In this document: one piece after another, positions 1 to 10,759 of the stretch | Numbering within the stretch: the stretch's first letter is position 1 | How the letters are laid out: each line of letters opens with the position of its first letter | Assembly: GCA_039619475.1 (NCBI GenBank) | Contig: CM077116.1 | Location: forward strand, 496,001-560,000 | Source: Icerya purchasi | Lineage: Eukaryota > Arthropoda > Insecta > Hemiptera > Monophlebidae | Length of the DNA stretch: 64,000 bases | Reading direction: 5' to 3' | Program-made: the position numbers and the translations under genes | The notes under the pieces: model-generated | Database searches by the model: none | What the model was told of the DNA's origin: nothing | Seen by the model: only the letters and a program-made list of their open reading frames with translations

Positions 1-94
1 GATTTTCTGACTACCACACAAAGTTTACAAAAGAATAACACAAAATAATTAATCACGCAAAAAATTCAAGGGACTCTGCTATTGCTAGACCAGA

Positions 95-720
95 AGGACT
101 ACCAAGTTGAGTTTTTGTTGGGTCCCTGCACATATTCAGATCCCAGGGAATGAGCGCGCGAATCTATAAGCTCGCTCTGCTATGTTATCCGCGATGCCAC
201 ATAAATCTCAAAGCCTAACAACGCCTGACACGTTCTTACGAGAGAGAATAACTGAGCAGTGGAGCAAAAAATGTATGTCCTAACACTACCTTCTTACGCC
301 AAATAAAACCGATGATCGAACCATGGTAACCGCCAATTAATAGCCCGCGTGTCAAATATACAGCTATTAATCGGCTAAGAATAAAACATGCAACTAAAAA
401 CCATGACCATCATACTGCAAAGGATAACTCCCTCTAACATGCGTCCATACTGTGCAGAATTAAAATATTCGTTAGTACAACACATCCTAATTGAATGCCG
501 TAGTTTATAATGCGGTCTGCCTAAACACTTTCACGTTGTTTGCAGAAATATTGGACAACAAATAATATAACACTATGAAGAAGTACATTCAGGATTGTAA
601 ACTATTAGGTGGTCTTTAAAATAGCCTACGCAGCTTTCGCAGTGATAACCGTGGAAGTTAAAAACGGTAATTCAATGTAACAAAAAAAAAAAAAAAAACA
701 AACAAAAAAAACATAAAATA
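95..720 (+). mobile_element. 3' remnant of a non-LTR retrotransposon (RNase H and C-terminal region, poly(A) tail)
   Basis: Broken reading frames on the plus strand recall the end of a Jockey/I-type polyprotein. There is an RNase H-like stretch near 105-165 (QVEF-LLGPCTYSDP-RE, recalling the usual VxFxWVPxHxxIxGNExA motif) and, near 475-510, a LVQHILIECRS segment recalling the C-terminal HxLxEC motif. Many stops and frameshifts separate them, so it is dead. An A-rich run at about 680-720 follows directly and looks like the retrotransposed poly(A) tail. The 5' part is missing or lies outside the window. The same general class of element recurs on the minus strand at 16.9-17.4 kb and 42.7-43.6 kb in better condition. 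Confidence 0.6.
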
Positions 721-2879
721 AAAGATATGTTTACATTTTTAAAGTAGATTTTCAAATCTAAATAATTTTTAAAATATCTAAGTAACTATGGAAATCACTT
801 CTTGATAAGTTAAATCTTACAAACATCACAAGAAGAAATAGTCAACTTTGACAATTTTACTAAATAATAACTATTTAAATAAAAGATAAAGACTTTTAAA
901 TGTCAATCGTGAAATATATTGTACAATTACCAAATTTTCATAATTAATCAATTTACACTAGGTAATTTTTTAAATAGTGTGTCTTGACTATTTAATTCAT
1001 TTGTAATAAAATAATTTTAATAATTTACAAAATAAATCCATATTATAAAGATGTAATGTGTGTAAGTTCGGATGTAAGAAGTAATCTCCGAAACTATTCA
1101 TTCGATTTCAAAAATTCTTTTACCAATATTTAGAATGGACTTTCAGAGTGGACATAGGCTATATATTATCTCGTTAAAATAAAAAAAAAAAATGATATTA
1201 TGAAGAGGTTCTACACTAATAATAATCTATTCATTAGCATGGTACAAATTTAAATAAAGTCATTACTATGGTAAATAAACACATATAAGCTAATGTTTTA
1301 TTAATTTTTGGCGCAAGTAAGAACACCGTGTTCCGGCCCTTCTTTGTTTGCGTTATCATATCATTAAATCTCAATGGCAGGATCTAAATACACAAGCTGA
1401 CGTGGAGATGAAGAAAAATAAAAGTTGTTCTTTGTCAGTTTTTACAAGGAAGTCAAAAATCCGGCAACAGAATTTTTAATGGGTACTACGGGGTAATATT
1501 ATTTATATTCAATTTTTAACTTGCTCAGCTATTACGGTTTACTGTTCGGGTAATAAATTTATTTTTCTACAAAGTCCAACGGAGAGATTGGAAGACGCAG
1601 AACAAAACGGATATGCTGGTGGAGAACATGTTCCCTTAAATATGTAATTATGGGAGGTTCCTGTGTGACTAACTTACAACGCATTTATAACAGAGTACTC
1701 CATTGATGTAAGATAAAGAGTAGAAAACAGTATGTGAGTTGTTGATTTTATATACTTTTAAAATTCTTTATAACATAAATATAGTATTGAACTACTGTAT
1801 ATTCGCAAGTACTAATTTCACAAAAAAGTTATATTACAAATTAATAATAGATCTTTTAACTTTTTAAAATATTTATAATACAATTCAGTTATGCAGTGTG
1901 TATCAGTAATGTTCTACAAAAAAATATGTTAAAATTATAAAGGAATAAATAAAGAATCTTACAACGGGAGTTTTAGCAGTTGCTACAAATGCGATGCGCG
2001 AAGGGTACACTGAAACACTTATTGCAACAATGCTAGAAATATAAAAAAGACAAAGTTCTCAAAAGCATTAACAAGATTTTATGCTGTGTCGGTATTTGCA
2101 GTATAGATTCTATTCTGACAATAGAATGTATTATTACGAATTCATTAAGAGTAACAAAATAAATGTATAAAAATGAAAAAAACTGAAGAAATAAATCGGT
2201 TTGTTGAAGCTGACCAAATTAAAAAAACAGAACAATTTAGAAAATTTTTCAGCTTTTATTCGGATACCTTGGACCAATGAACTTGTTACGGCTGTCTTGT
2301 TTTCAATAAAAGTAAATACAAAAGTGCATTCGATTACATAGACTGCGAAGTGTGGTGATGATCTTTTTTGCTACACATCGCGCTATTAATTTTGTCAAAG
2401 CTGACTTCGCGTGACGAAAAAGCATCTCTATAGAGATAGGCGAGTTTCGAGATGGCAACAACAGTGAACTTCTTTGTGGAGGGCTCAGCTAGGAACCGAT
2501 AATAATATACAGTAAATGGGAACTTTAACGCTTATATTCGTGGAGAAAATGTTCTCGATTATGTAAACGAGGACAAACAGTATTTTTTAAAATCGCACAT
2601 GGCAACAGTTTATCAGAGTTTTCTTCAAATGGTGTTGTTACAAATGCTTCATGAACGGACTGATGATATATTACAAACAGGCGACGTTAACGTTCGCATG
2701 ATGTTAGCAGTGTTGGCGTTGTAATATAGTCGGATTGGTTAAGGGAAGTCTGTAAGGTCAGAATTGGTTCGAGGAACGCGACATTTGGGTTACTTTCAAT
2801 AGTCGACAAAATTTACATTAAAAGTAGATATTCAAAAAGAAACGAAAAAAAGTGCTCTAGAAGAAATTACATCTATTCA
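721..2879. other. AT-rich stretch without a recognised gene
   Basis: No long open frame, no splice-bounded homology and no clear repeat boundary was seen. A slightly more GC-balanced block at 2340-2770 may be old repeat material, but I could not assign it. Confidence 0.5.
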
Positions 2880-2889
2880 ATCTTTTAAA

Positions 2890-3110
2890 TGTACATGTTT
2901 CAAAGTTACCCCTTGGTCTTGACGTATATTTCCCATCAGTCCTACCATTTTTTTGGACACGAAAGCCAGACCATTTTGGAGTTCTTTGCAACCCGCCTTC
3001 GCAGCTTTTATCACCTCATAACTAGACCTGAATTTTTTTCTCTTCAACGAGATTTTGACTTTTGAAAATAGCCAAAAGTTGCACGGGCGAAATTTGGATT
3101 ATACGTTATG
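2890..3110 (-). pseudogene. Tc1/mariner-like transposase C-terminal remnant
   Basis: On the minus strand one frame reads NPNFARATFGYFQK, recalling the mariner motif SPDLAPCDFWLFPK. It is followed after a frameshift by LKRKKFRSSYEVIKAAKA, recalling the LKGxRFxSxEEVIxA segment that follows in mariner transposases. Further stops occur downstream. The catalytic DDE residues are not covered by what can be read. The assignment rests on motif resemblance only. Confidence 0.45.
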
Positions 3111-4447
3111 TGCGATGTAATTCTGATATCCTTGGGGTCTAAAAATGTCATCGTAATACATGGTCCCGATAAAGTTTCATTCACTTTCATGTGCGGCCAT
3201 TTTTTTTTTTTTTTTGAAATATTGCAACATTACAACCAGAACAGATTCGTACTACATGGAAAAGCATACTGGTACAAAACCTCTCGTGATCAAAGGAAAT
3301 TATCATCATTACCTTACCACGCTTTCACTTGATTTCACTTTTTTCGAAGGCGGCGATTTATTGTTTTCTACTTTTCTTTCTCTAGAAGTACCCCTCTTTT
3401 ATACATTTCAAAATTCTGCATCAAGCATTGCTAGGCAGTGCACTTACTAAACAAATGTCTTACTTGATAACTGGAACATAATAATGATTCTCGATTTAGC
3501 TTTCGATTTTGTATCGACCTTCCTTCTTGCCTGACCGTATTACTCTTTTTATCGTGTTTTATTCAGAAACGTTATACCTTAGCTTCCTTTATCGGTGTTT
3601 GCTTTTTTTTTATAAAGATCTGCGTTTTACGAAAATCCCTATTTTAGCTCTTATTTCACTTCGTCTAGTGCATTTTGGCTTTATAAAGTCTTCCGTAATA
3701 ATGTTCCATATTTTTCTTTAACTTTACTGTTTTTTTTCACCGTCCAGTAGTTTATTTTTTACCTTCATTTTCCAAATTTCTTCCCCAAACCGTACTTAAA
3801 CAGAAATTCTACGTCACTCTTTTTTTTTTCTCTTTCGTTCGAATGTAAGAATTTTCACCGATGACTTTAAGGAGCCTAATGGTGTTGGAGCTTCTTTTTA
3901 CCCTTCCTGATTTTAATTTTTTGCAATTATTTTACTTTCTTTCTTTCTATTCCATCCTTACAGTCGAATTGTTTATCATCCTTCGTTTCATTATTTTCAT
4001 TTCCTCTACTTGCCTCCTTTCGAATTGTTCAATTATTTTTCATCCTATGAGTGTCCTTCAAGCGATTTGCCCTTTCTTTCCTAATCACTCTTTGGATTTT
4101 TTCATACACAGTCTCATACATTTTCTTTCGCTGCTCCATTCGTGATAATTTACTATATGAGTTCCCAATCATTCGAGCATTGAGGGAAATAAAAGGTTGG
4201 AAGTGCTTCTCATTTGCTTTTTAAATGACATACGGAAAAAAGTTTCACCTTAAGTTTTGGTCAGATATTTATACTTCTTCCTTTTATAAGAATCGTTCCT
4301 TTTATCTATCTAAGTAACCTAATTTTCCTTTTCCGATCTCTCTGTTGCCGTTTCTGTTATTCGCTTATATGTTAATGATTCTCTCGGTCTGTCTTTCGTT
4401 TTGCCTTTCCTTGGTTTCCTCTCGGTCTGCATGAATCAATGATTTAT

Positions 4448-4878
4448 GACGTGAATCAGGCCCGTGCCCAGAATTTTGGAAAGGGGGGGGGGGTTGAAAA
4501 TCTTTTTTGCATATTTATTTTATAATACATTTTTCACTAATATTCGTACTATTAATAATTTCCATCATTTTGATTTATATATTAATAATTTACATAAATG
4601 AATTACCCCTTATATGAACATTAATAAAAATTACATATGTTATTAATTATACTCGTAATAAAAAATTTTTTGCATAAAATATTAATGAAGTACCTAAAAA
4701 TATGGAGCATATTTTTTCTTTTTTCTTTTAATAGTAGGTAAAAACACCCTAAAAAATCATCAATATTTATTTTAAATTTGTGGTTTTTTTCAGATTTTTT
4801 TGTATTTATAATAACTATTTCAGTTCTCATGGGGGGGTTTAAACCCCCCCCCCATGGACACGGCCTTGACGTGAATCA
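4448..4878. mobile_element. 409-bp MITE with perfect 11-bp target duplication
   Basis: The element occupies 4459-4867. It is flanked on both sides by GACGTGAATCA (4448-4458 and 4868-4878). Its ends are imperfect inverted repeats: left GGCCCGTGCCCA, right (reverse complement) AAGGCCGTGTCCA. A G-run follows the left end and a G/C palindrome sits inside the right end. The interior is AT-rich with no transposase. A second copy begins at 63705. The 9-11 bp duplication would suit a Mutator-type element, but similar G-rich ends are also common in hAT MITEs, so the superfamily is open. Confidence 0.8.
4828..4856. repeat. G-run / TTTAAA / C-run palindrome
   Basis: CATG, seven G, TTTAAA, ten C, ATG forms an almost perfect self-complementary sequence just inside the right end of the MITE at 4459-4867. 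Confidence 0.85.
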
Positions 4879-5427
4879 TATGTTCTTTGAATCGAACGTT
4901 GTGTTTTATACTTTTATATGCTAAAACTCGTCCTTATTGCGCATCTTACATCTTAACTTTCTTTTCTCTATGTATCATTCCGGCTGTTGATTCCTTTATA
5001 CTACTAATATCCTATCAAATCAAAATTTAATTGACAGAGCTTTCCTTTCTTTCTGTTTTTGTGATGCAGATCCATGTCAGACGCCTCCTCCCTACCTTCT
5101 CCATCACAATGGAAACAAAAACAGAAAATATTTTTCATCATACTTTTTTTATTTACATTGCAAAAAAAAACGGTTTAATCTATGACTAATATTCAATTTG
5201 AATTTTTTAGAAACGATGACTAAAAAAAAATTAAATGCATAACGTCCTACTTAGCTTTAATCTAAAACATCATTGTTTACACATTATCCCACATTTTGTT
5301 CCTTCATCTGATCGCATTAAGATATAACTGATTCCTTCCTTTTCTGATTGTTTCCAGGTAAAGGTTTCTGGTTCACAAACCCAAAGAGAGAAAGAGAGAG
5401 AAAGAAAGATAGAGAAGACTAAAATTC

Positions 5428-6016
5428 ATGATATTCATCTCCAATATTGAAAATGGAAACTACTTTATGCTGTGAAACTTTAGATGCTTTGAAATGGTGA
5501 CTGCGCTACATACGAGTGATGATGTTAAGAATCCGATGACCTTCTACCTAGGCAGTGGCGTGTGTCATACGGGGAACAATAAGTGCGGTCGCTTTTCAAA
5601 AAAATCTATATTATACAGCGGCACATTATAACGATTATTTGATGAGAATCCAAGAAAGGTAAACGAATAGCAAAGCAAATGTGAATAGAAGATCGTTTTG
5701 ATAATTAAAATTCAATTTTTCAATTATATTAAATAAAATTATCAAAACGATCTTCTATTCACATTTGCTTTGCTATTCGTTTACCTTTCTTGGATTCTCA
5801 TCAAATAATCGTTATAATGTGCCGCTGTATAATATAGATTTTTTTGAAAAGCGACCGCACTTATTGTTCCCCGTATGACACACGCCACTGCCTAGGTAGA
5901 AGGTCATCGGATTCTTAACATCATCACTCGTATGTAGCGCAGTCACCATTTCAAAAGCATTTAAAGTTTCACAGCATAAAGTAGTTTCCATTTTCAATAT
6001 TGGAGGTGAATATCAT
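5428..6016. repeat. Long near-perfect fold-back: 280-bp arms, 30-bp spacer
   Basis: The left arm (5428-5706) and right arm (5737-6016) are reverse complements with only two substitutions and one single-base indel that I could find. The spacer 5707-5736 is AT-rich. Arm sequence is of mixed composition, not simple repeat, and on the minus strand of the right arm there is an open frame of 61 codons (5812-5997) that I do not recognise. In the left arm the same frame is broken by the indel. A transcript crossing it would form a long hairpin RNA. No terminal inverted repeat or target duplication was identified outside the arms. An assembly or library artefact is possible. Confidence 0.9.
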
Positions 6017-6770
6017 ACATGTGTTACCTGAACTAACACAGGCAACAATAAACTGCACCCATCAATTTGAAACAAGATAGGCTGTTCAGGAATATACAGT
6101 GTTACTACTTTTACAATAGTTATTCCCTCCAAGGCACCTTTTAAATTTTTTTTAATAATCCATGTATACCGTTATTTTCATAGTGTATTAATCAGTGGTG
6201 TAGCGTAGTGGGGGCGGGAGGGGCGGCCTGCCCCGGGCGTCACTTCTAGGGGGGCGGCAAATTTTCACAATACATAATAATATCTTGTAAAAATTTGAAC
6301 CATTTCATTCCATATTTTTGTCGCACCTACAACTCAGACCGATTAAAATGAGCATAGGGAACTTTTTATTTATCCTGTGACGAAACCGGGGAATCCGCTT
6401 TTTTTTTAAAATTTAGATGAATGTAACCATCTTGCTCGTTGTAGTGACTAGCAACACCGTTTGTACTGACTTGCAGTGATCCCCTTGTTTTATTTTGTGT
6501 TCGGATTGTTTACGACTAATATTTAATAAGAGTGACTTCTTTCATATAAAAAGTAGTGTTCAATATTGCCTAATAACACCTGCAAATTAGGTTACAGTAC
6601 GGGTAAGTCCCTTCAAGGAAGTCCGTGAGTGATGCTTTAACAAATCAAAGAAAGTTTTATTTATTGCTCGATCGTCAGTCGTCCAATTTACATTGACTTA
6701 ATCGTATATACCTATACGCCTTCCAATCTATGATTTCGGTGCTCATAAGTGGGAGCGTATCAAACAGGGA

Positions 6771-8359
6771 ATGAGTGGGGTATTTGTCGGCTACATACAA
6801 CAGTATAGAGTAGTCAGCAAAAAGGTGATTCTTGGCAGCTCTAAAATTTCAATCACGTATATGTCATCAGAAATTCAAAACGAACTTATTGCAATTTTGA
6901 GAAATAAAGTTCGCCAACATATCATCAGACAAGTAAAAAAGGCCAAGTATTATTCGATTATATTCGACAGTACTTCAGATGTTTCTCATAAAGATCAAAC
7001 AAGCCAGGTATTAAGATACGTAGTGATTGAAAATTAGAAAGTCAAGTAGTGGAATCTTTTATATATTTCATTGAAACAAAAGATAAATCTGCTGAAGAAA
7101 TTTCAAAGATGATTTTAAGCAAGCTTCAAGCTGATGGTCTTGATATAAACAACTGCTGAGGACAAGCAAGCATATGGCAATGCTGCTGTTATGTCCGGAA
7201 GACATTCAGGAGTTCAGCAAAGAATTAAAGAAATAAATCCTAAAGTTGAATTCGTACCTTGCTCAAATCATTCATTAAACCCGGTTTGTTTACACGCTGC
7301 CTCAGTTGAGGCGAGTTTAGTAACTTTTTTCGGCACATTAGAACGCTGCTATTCATTTGTTTCCATGTCTAAACATCGTTGGGAAGTTCTGATAACAGCT
7401 ACAGGTAAAAGTTTAAAACGTGTTCAAGATACGCGATGGAGTGCAAGAGGGGATGCCGTAAATATGACATGGCATCATTACAAAGACATCGTAGTTACTT
7501 TGGACAAACCGTGAGAGACGGTTCAAAGCTTAATCACAACAACAGATGCAGGAACTTTGCTAATTGAGATGCAGTCATTTTTTCCATTCTTTGTTTCTTG
7601 GGCCTCTGGCAACCAACATGAAGTGAATGATGCACAAAAATATTTACAAACAAAGGGACTTGATGTAAGCCTATGCGCTCAGAAAGTAAATGCTTTGCAG
7701 ATGGTACTGATAGAGAAACGAGAGGAATGGACAGACGACGCTGTAAGTTAGGCAAAAAATACGTGTGAAGAACTTGGCATTTCCATGAAACCTCAGAGGC
7801 GCATAACAAGAAGACACATTTTTGATGACGGAATCATAGATGCCAACTTGTCTTATGAAAATGGTTCGAGACGGAAGCTTATTTCTTCGTTAGATAGAAT
7901 AATTGTAGAAATTCGTGAGTGGTTTCAGCAGTTACAGAATTTGGCGGATAAATTTGCGTATTTAACGCCGGCTATATTATTAGATACGGGCGACATTAAA
8001 TGTAATCTAGACTACGAGCAGGTCTTCAAGCTCGAACGACCTAGATTGCGGACTTCCATTGCTGCCACAGGCAATGAAAATAAAATAATTAATGCGGATC
8101 GCATGAATTATTAAAATTCATTGTGAAATCCAAGCTGGAAGATACGCTGCCCAATATTATAATAATGCTCCGAATATTCCCCATAATTTCCATAAGCAAT
8201 ATCAGTTGTGAGAGAAGTTTTTCAAAATTGGAATTGTTCAAAAATTATTTAAGATCAGCAATGAGTACTTTGAGGCTAACCAAACCGGTTATCTTGTCTA
8301 TTGAGCAAGAGCTATATCATATAGACATTGATTGTGCAATAAAGGACTTTTCTCTTTAA
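6771..8359 (+). pseudogene. hAT transposase, broken (ZMYM1-like type)
   Basis: The frame is interrupted by stops or frameshifts at least near 7037, 7160, 7514, 7750 and 8114, but segments read in order along a hAT transposase. They are KAKYYSIIFDSTSDVSHKDQ (first catalytic Asp region), then a SGRHSGVQQRI and PCSNHSLNPVC block, then RWEVL and DTRWSARGDAV, and finally the C-terminal dimerisation motif ISCERSFSKLELFKNYLRS at about 8196-8252. This order and the C-terminal motif are characteristic of hAT proteins related to the zinc-finger MYM-type protein 1-like group. An N-terminal zinc finger was not seen; 6193-6770 holds no open frame. The element could not make an active enzyme. Confidence 0.85.
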
Positions 8360-8624
8360 AAAAGTTGACGAATAGAGTTTTAGTTAAAGACAGAAGTTTT
8401 ATTTTTAATCCGATCAATTATATAATTTTTTAATAAAAATATAAATACTAACAGTATCGTTCTAGTTCTAATTGTAAGTTCATTTGTGTTTTATATTCAA
8501 ATCGCTAATAACTTAATCTTATCAACCGTTAACACATAATCATAAGTGTTCTGTACCTGTTATATCGAATTTTTGTAATAAATGTGATTATTATATTGTA
8601 AAACATATATATATATATATATAT

Positions 8625-9046
8625 CACCATCATCTAGCTCACTCGAAATTCCGAGTATGAGTTATCTTCTAATTCGGAGGAGAATTAGAGGATAGGATAG
8701 CAGCGCAATAGTTAAGCACGTAAGCAGGAGCGCAACCTAGCTTCCGTGCTGCCGACAACGTGAGAAAGGTACCAATGGCGAGGCGAACTAAGACGACTGG
8801 CCTTTACTCACGTTGATGCGATTGTTCGCCGGCTGAGTGTTTCTCTATACGACGCTAGCGCACTCGCACGACTACATTCGGAACTGACTATAGTCGCTTG
8901 TTATCGCGCTATAGATGCAGACCAAATGTGTCTAAACTGCTGTGTACGAAACTAGCGCCGCATAATTTTTGTCGTCGCCCGGTATCGAACCCGAGACCGC
9001 CGGATCGGAAGTCAAGCGCTCTAGCCACTAGGCCAAACGCGACGAC
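8625..9046 (-). mobile_element. tRNA-derived SINE nested in the hAT element
   Basis: The minus strand begins at 9046 with a tRNA-like head and runs to 8625. The body is clearly richer in G+C than the surrounding hAT DNA. (AT)n runs flank both ends (8604-8624 and 9047-9068), so the target was probably an AT microsatellite, or the tail and duplication are both AT repeats. A relative lies on the plus strand at 40062. Confidence 0.7.
8971..9046 (-). repeat. tRNA-like promoter head of the SINE (A and B boxes)
   Basis: Read on the minus strand, an A box TGGCCTAGTGG (9025-9035) and a B box GGTTCGATACC (8981-8991) are spaced as in a tRNA gene. The anticodon stem does not pair well, so this is a pol III promoter relic of a SINE and not a working tRNA gene. 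Confidence 0.75.
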
Positions 9047-9224
9047 ATATATATATATATATATATATGACCTCTTTTATTTGTATCCTGTATAACACCC
9101 AGTAATGATGGTTTTTCTTGCCGAAAAGTTAAAGTTTTTTGAATTTAAATACCTAAATAAGGGGGTGGCGAAATTTTCCTGCGTCCTGGGCGGCGGAAAC
9201 CCACGCTACTCCACTGGTATTAAT

Positions 9225-10319
9225 TCAAAATGAACTACAGTCAAAATAGTGAACTAAAGTATGTCACGGTCTACTAGTAGTCGAAATATTCACTTACGAT
9301 TCAAAATCGGCTTGCCTATAGTTCATAAAAAGAAGAAATTAAGATTGCCGAAAGACCAACCAACAGTGATCGTAAATACTCAAACATGCTTTAAGTATCG
9401 ATAAAGAAATTGTTTTAAATTATTTTTACAATCAAAAAAATTAAACGAAAAGACACGATTTCAATTCTTCCCTGTTGCTTGATGTAAAATGGCACTACTA
9501 TTCGGCGCATAATCATGGCTTTTTTCCCGCATTCCACACACCGAACAAAACCATGATTCTTCGCTGGGTATCGTTGCATTTTAGGTTTCCTATCCTCCTC
9601 GAATACGCTTCTCTTATATTTTAGCTTATTTTTTGGAATGTTCTTATTTTAACTAAGCAGCTCAGCTGCAATTCCGAGAACGCGGAAGTACTCAAATCAG
9701 AGGCAGGCCTTATTGCGCGATTGAATCTTACTGGCCTACATCGCTTTATCTCGCATTTTTTTAAATTTTTAACGAATACTATAAATGTACGAGACGAAAA
9801 AAAATGATCTCCTCCTCCCCTCAAAATTTCCTCCGAGTCGACACCTTTGATTGAGATAATTATGCGTAAACTCTCATTTGTTTACAGTACAAATAAAACT
9901 TCATTCGTTCTGACAATTGCCGCATAAAAGAAAGCATGACTTATATCGAACACTCCGTTAAAATACATAGTATTCGAAAAAAAATAGCATAAAATGAAAT
10001 ACGTAGCTAAGATAACAAAGAAAATATCGTAACTTTATTTTTGAACAACGAGAAAATTGAATTTTTATTATTACTATTTCGGACTACTGGAGTAAAAATT
10101 GAACTCTTACGAAAATGATTATCCGATCGGACAAAAAGAAAGGGGGGAATGGAATACATAAAAACGGATGAATATATTATCCGAGTGCCGAAAAAAAATT
10201 TGGCCAGATATAGTCCTAGAAAAGAGATAGGCGAATAGAATACAGCTTGACATATGTGTAAAAACAGCTTTTACAGTCACACAATTCTAATTCAATTACG
10301 GCTTTATTTAATGTTACAG
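9225..10319. other. Upstream flank of the channel exon, no gene recognised
   Basis: No homology to the missing 5' exons of the potassium channel gene could be read on the plus strand here, and no repeat boundary was seen. A pyrimidine-containing stretch ending TTACAG at 10314-10319 is the probable branch/acceptor region of the next exon. Confidence 0.4.
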
Positions 10320-10740
10320 GGACTGTAAGAAAAATAATTGTCGAAATATTGAGACAAATCGTCGATATGTTGCGTGGAGAAGAAAATACTACTCCGGAAG
10401 TAAAGGAACAAAGCTAGTTATTTTCTACGCGCTATTGACTTTAAGTTGCGGCTATGTAGCGGCTGGAAGTTACGTAATATCGTGGTGGAAAGAATGCCCG
10501 TATTTCGAAGCAATACCGTTTTGTTTTCTAACGATAATTACGATCGGTTACAACGATTCGTTCAGAAAATATCTTTACAAATTCGAAGTATTCAACAACT
10601 TTTACTATTCGATATTTCTGTGTTCATTTCTCTTCCTAGGAATGACTTTGCTAATTGCGGTACTATCTGTTCTCAGTGAAAAGCTCAAAAATTTATGCTA
10701 CAACGCAAAACCAAATTTACAAAATGACGCCATACTGTAA
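10320..10740 (+). CDS. 3'-terminal exon of a two-pore-domain potassium channel-like gene
   Basis: After the acceptor TTACAG an open frame of 139 codons runs to a TAA at 10738. It begins with a basic segment (TNRRYVAWRRKYYSGSKGTK), then a membrane helix (LVIFYALLTLSCGYVAAGSY, TM3). Next comes a pore segment W-x-ECPYFEAIPFCFLTIITIGYND and a second hydrophobic helix (IFLCSFLFLGMTLLIAVLSV, TM4) ending in LSEKLK, then a short polar tail. This is the layout of the second half of K2P (TWIK/TASK-type) channels, where YFEAIYFCFxTLTTIGFGD is typical. The filter here is TIGYND: Asn replaces the second filter Gly. That could mean altered permeation, a silent subunit or an eroding gene. The exon joins upstream coding sequence in phase 2 (one base completes a codon). 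Upstream exons were not found. Confidence 0.7.
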
Positions 10741-10753
10741 TTTACGTTTTTTT

Positions 10754-10759
10754 AATAAA
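10754..10759 (+). terminator. Polyadenylation signal AATAAA
   Basis: AATAAA lies 14 bases past the stop of the channel exon, followed by T- and GT-containing sequence. It supports 10320-10740 as a genuine last coding exon. Confidence 0.55.

Larger units (their letters stand above)
3260..5390 (+). mobile_element. Degraded LINE, 3' part, interrupted by a MITE
   Basis: Pyrimidine-rich plus-strand DNA whose 3' part (4868-5390) matches the better preserved LINE tail at 38985-39440. Both share the context of the VFFEC codons, an ATTGCGC block (4955 against 39280) and a 3' block around GATTCCTTCC (5330 against 39380). The MITE at 4459-4867 was inserted just upstream of the VFFEC codons. The region 3260-4440 has the same base composition and probably belongs to the element, but I see no convincing protein motif in it. 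Coding capacity is lost. Confidence 0.45.
6193..9216 (+). mobile_element. hAT-family DNA transposon with 8-bp target duplication
   Basis: The ends are inverted repeats starting CAGTGGTGTAGCGT (left) and CAGTGGAGTAGCGT (right, reverse complement). The 8-bp sequence GTATTAAT is repeated exactly on both sides (6185-6192 and 9217-9224), as expected for hAT insertions. Inside lies a broken hAT transposase in the same orientation and, near the 3' end, a nested SINE (8625-9046). The element is 3024 bp including the SINE. Confidence 0.92.

Noticed and set aside
3509..4145. Plus-strand frames in the pyrimidine-rich block as membrane proteins
   Set aside because: Hydrophobicity follows from T-rich codons; the block appears to belong to a decayed LINE.
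8971..9046. tRNA gene on the minus strand
   Set aside because: A and B boxes are present, but the anticodon stem does not pair and the sequence continues into a SINE body.
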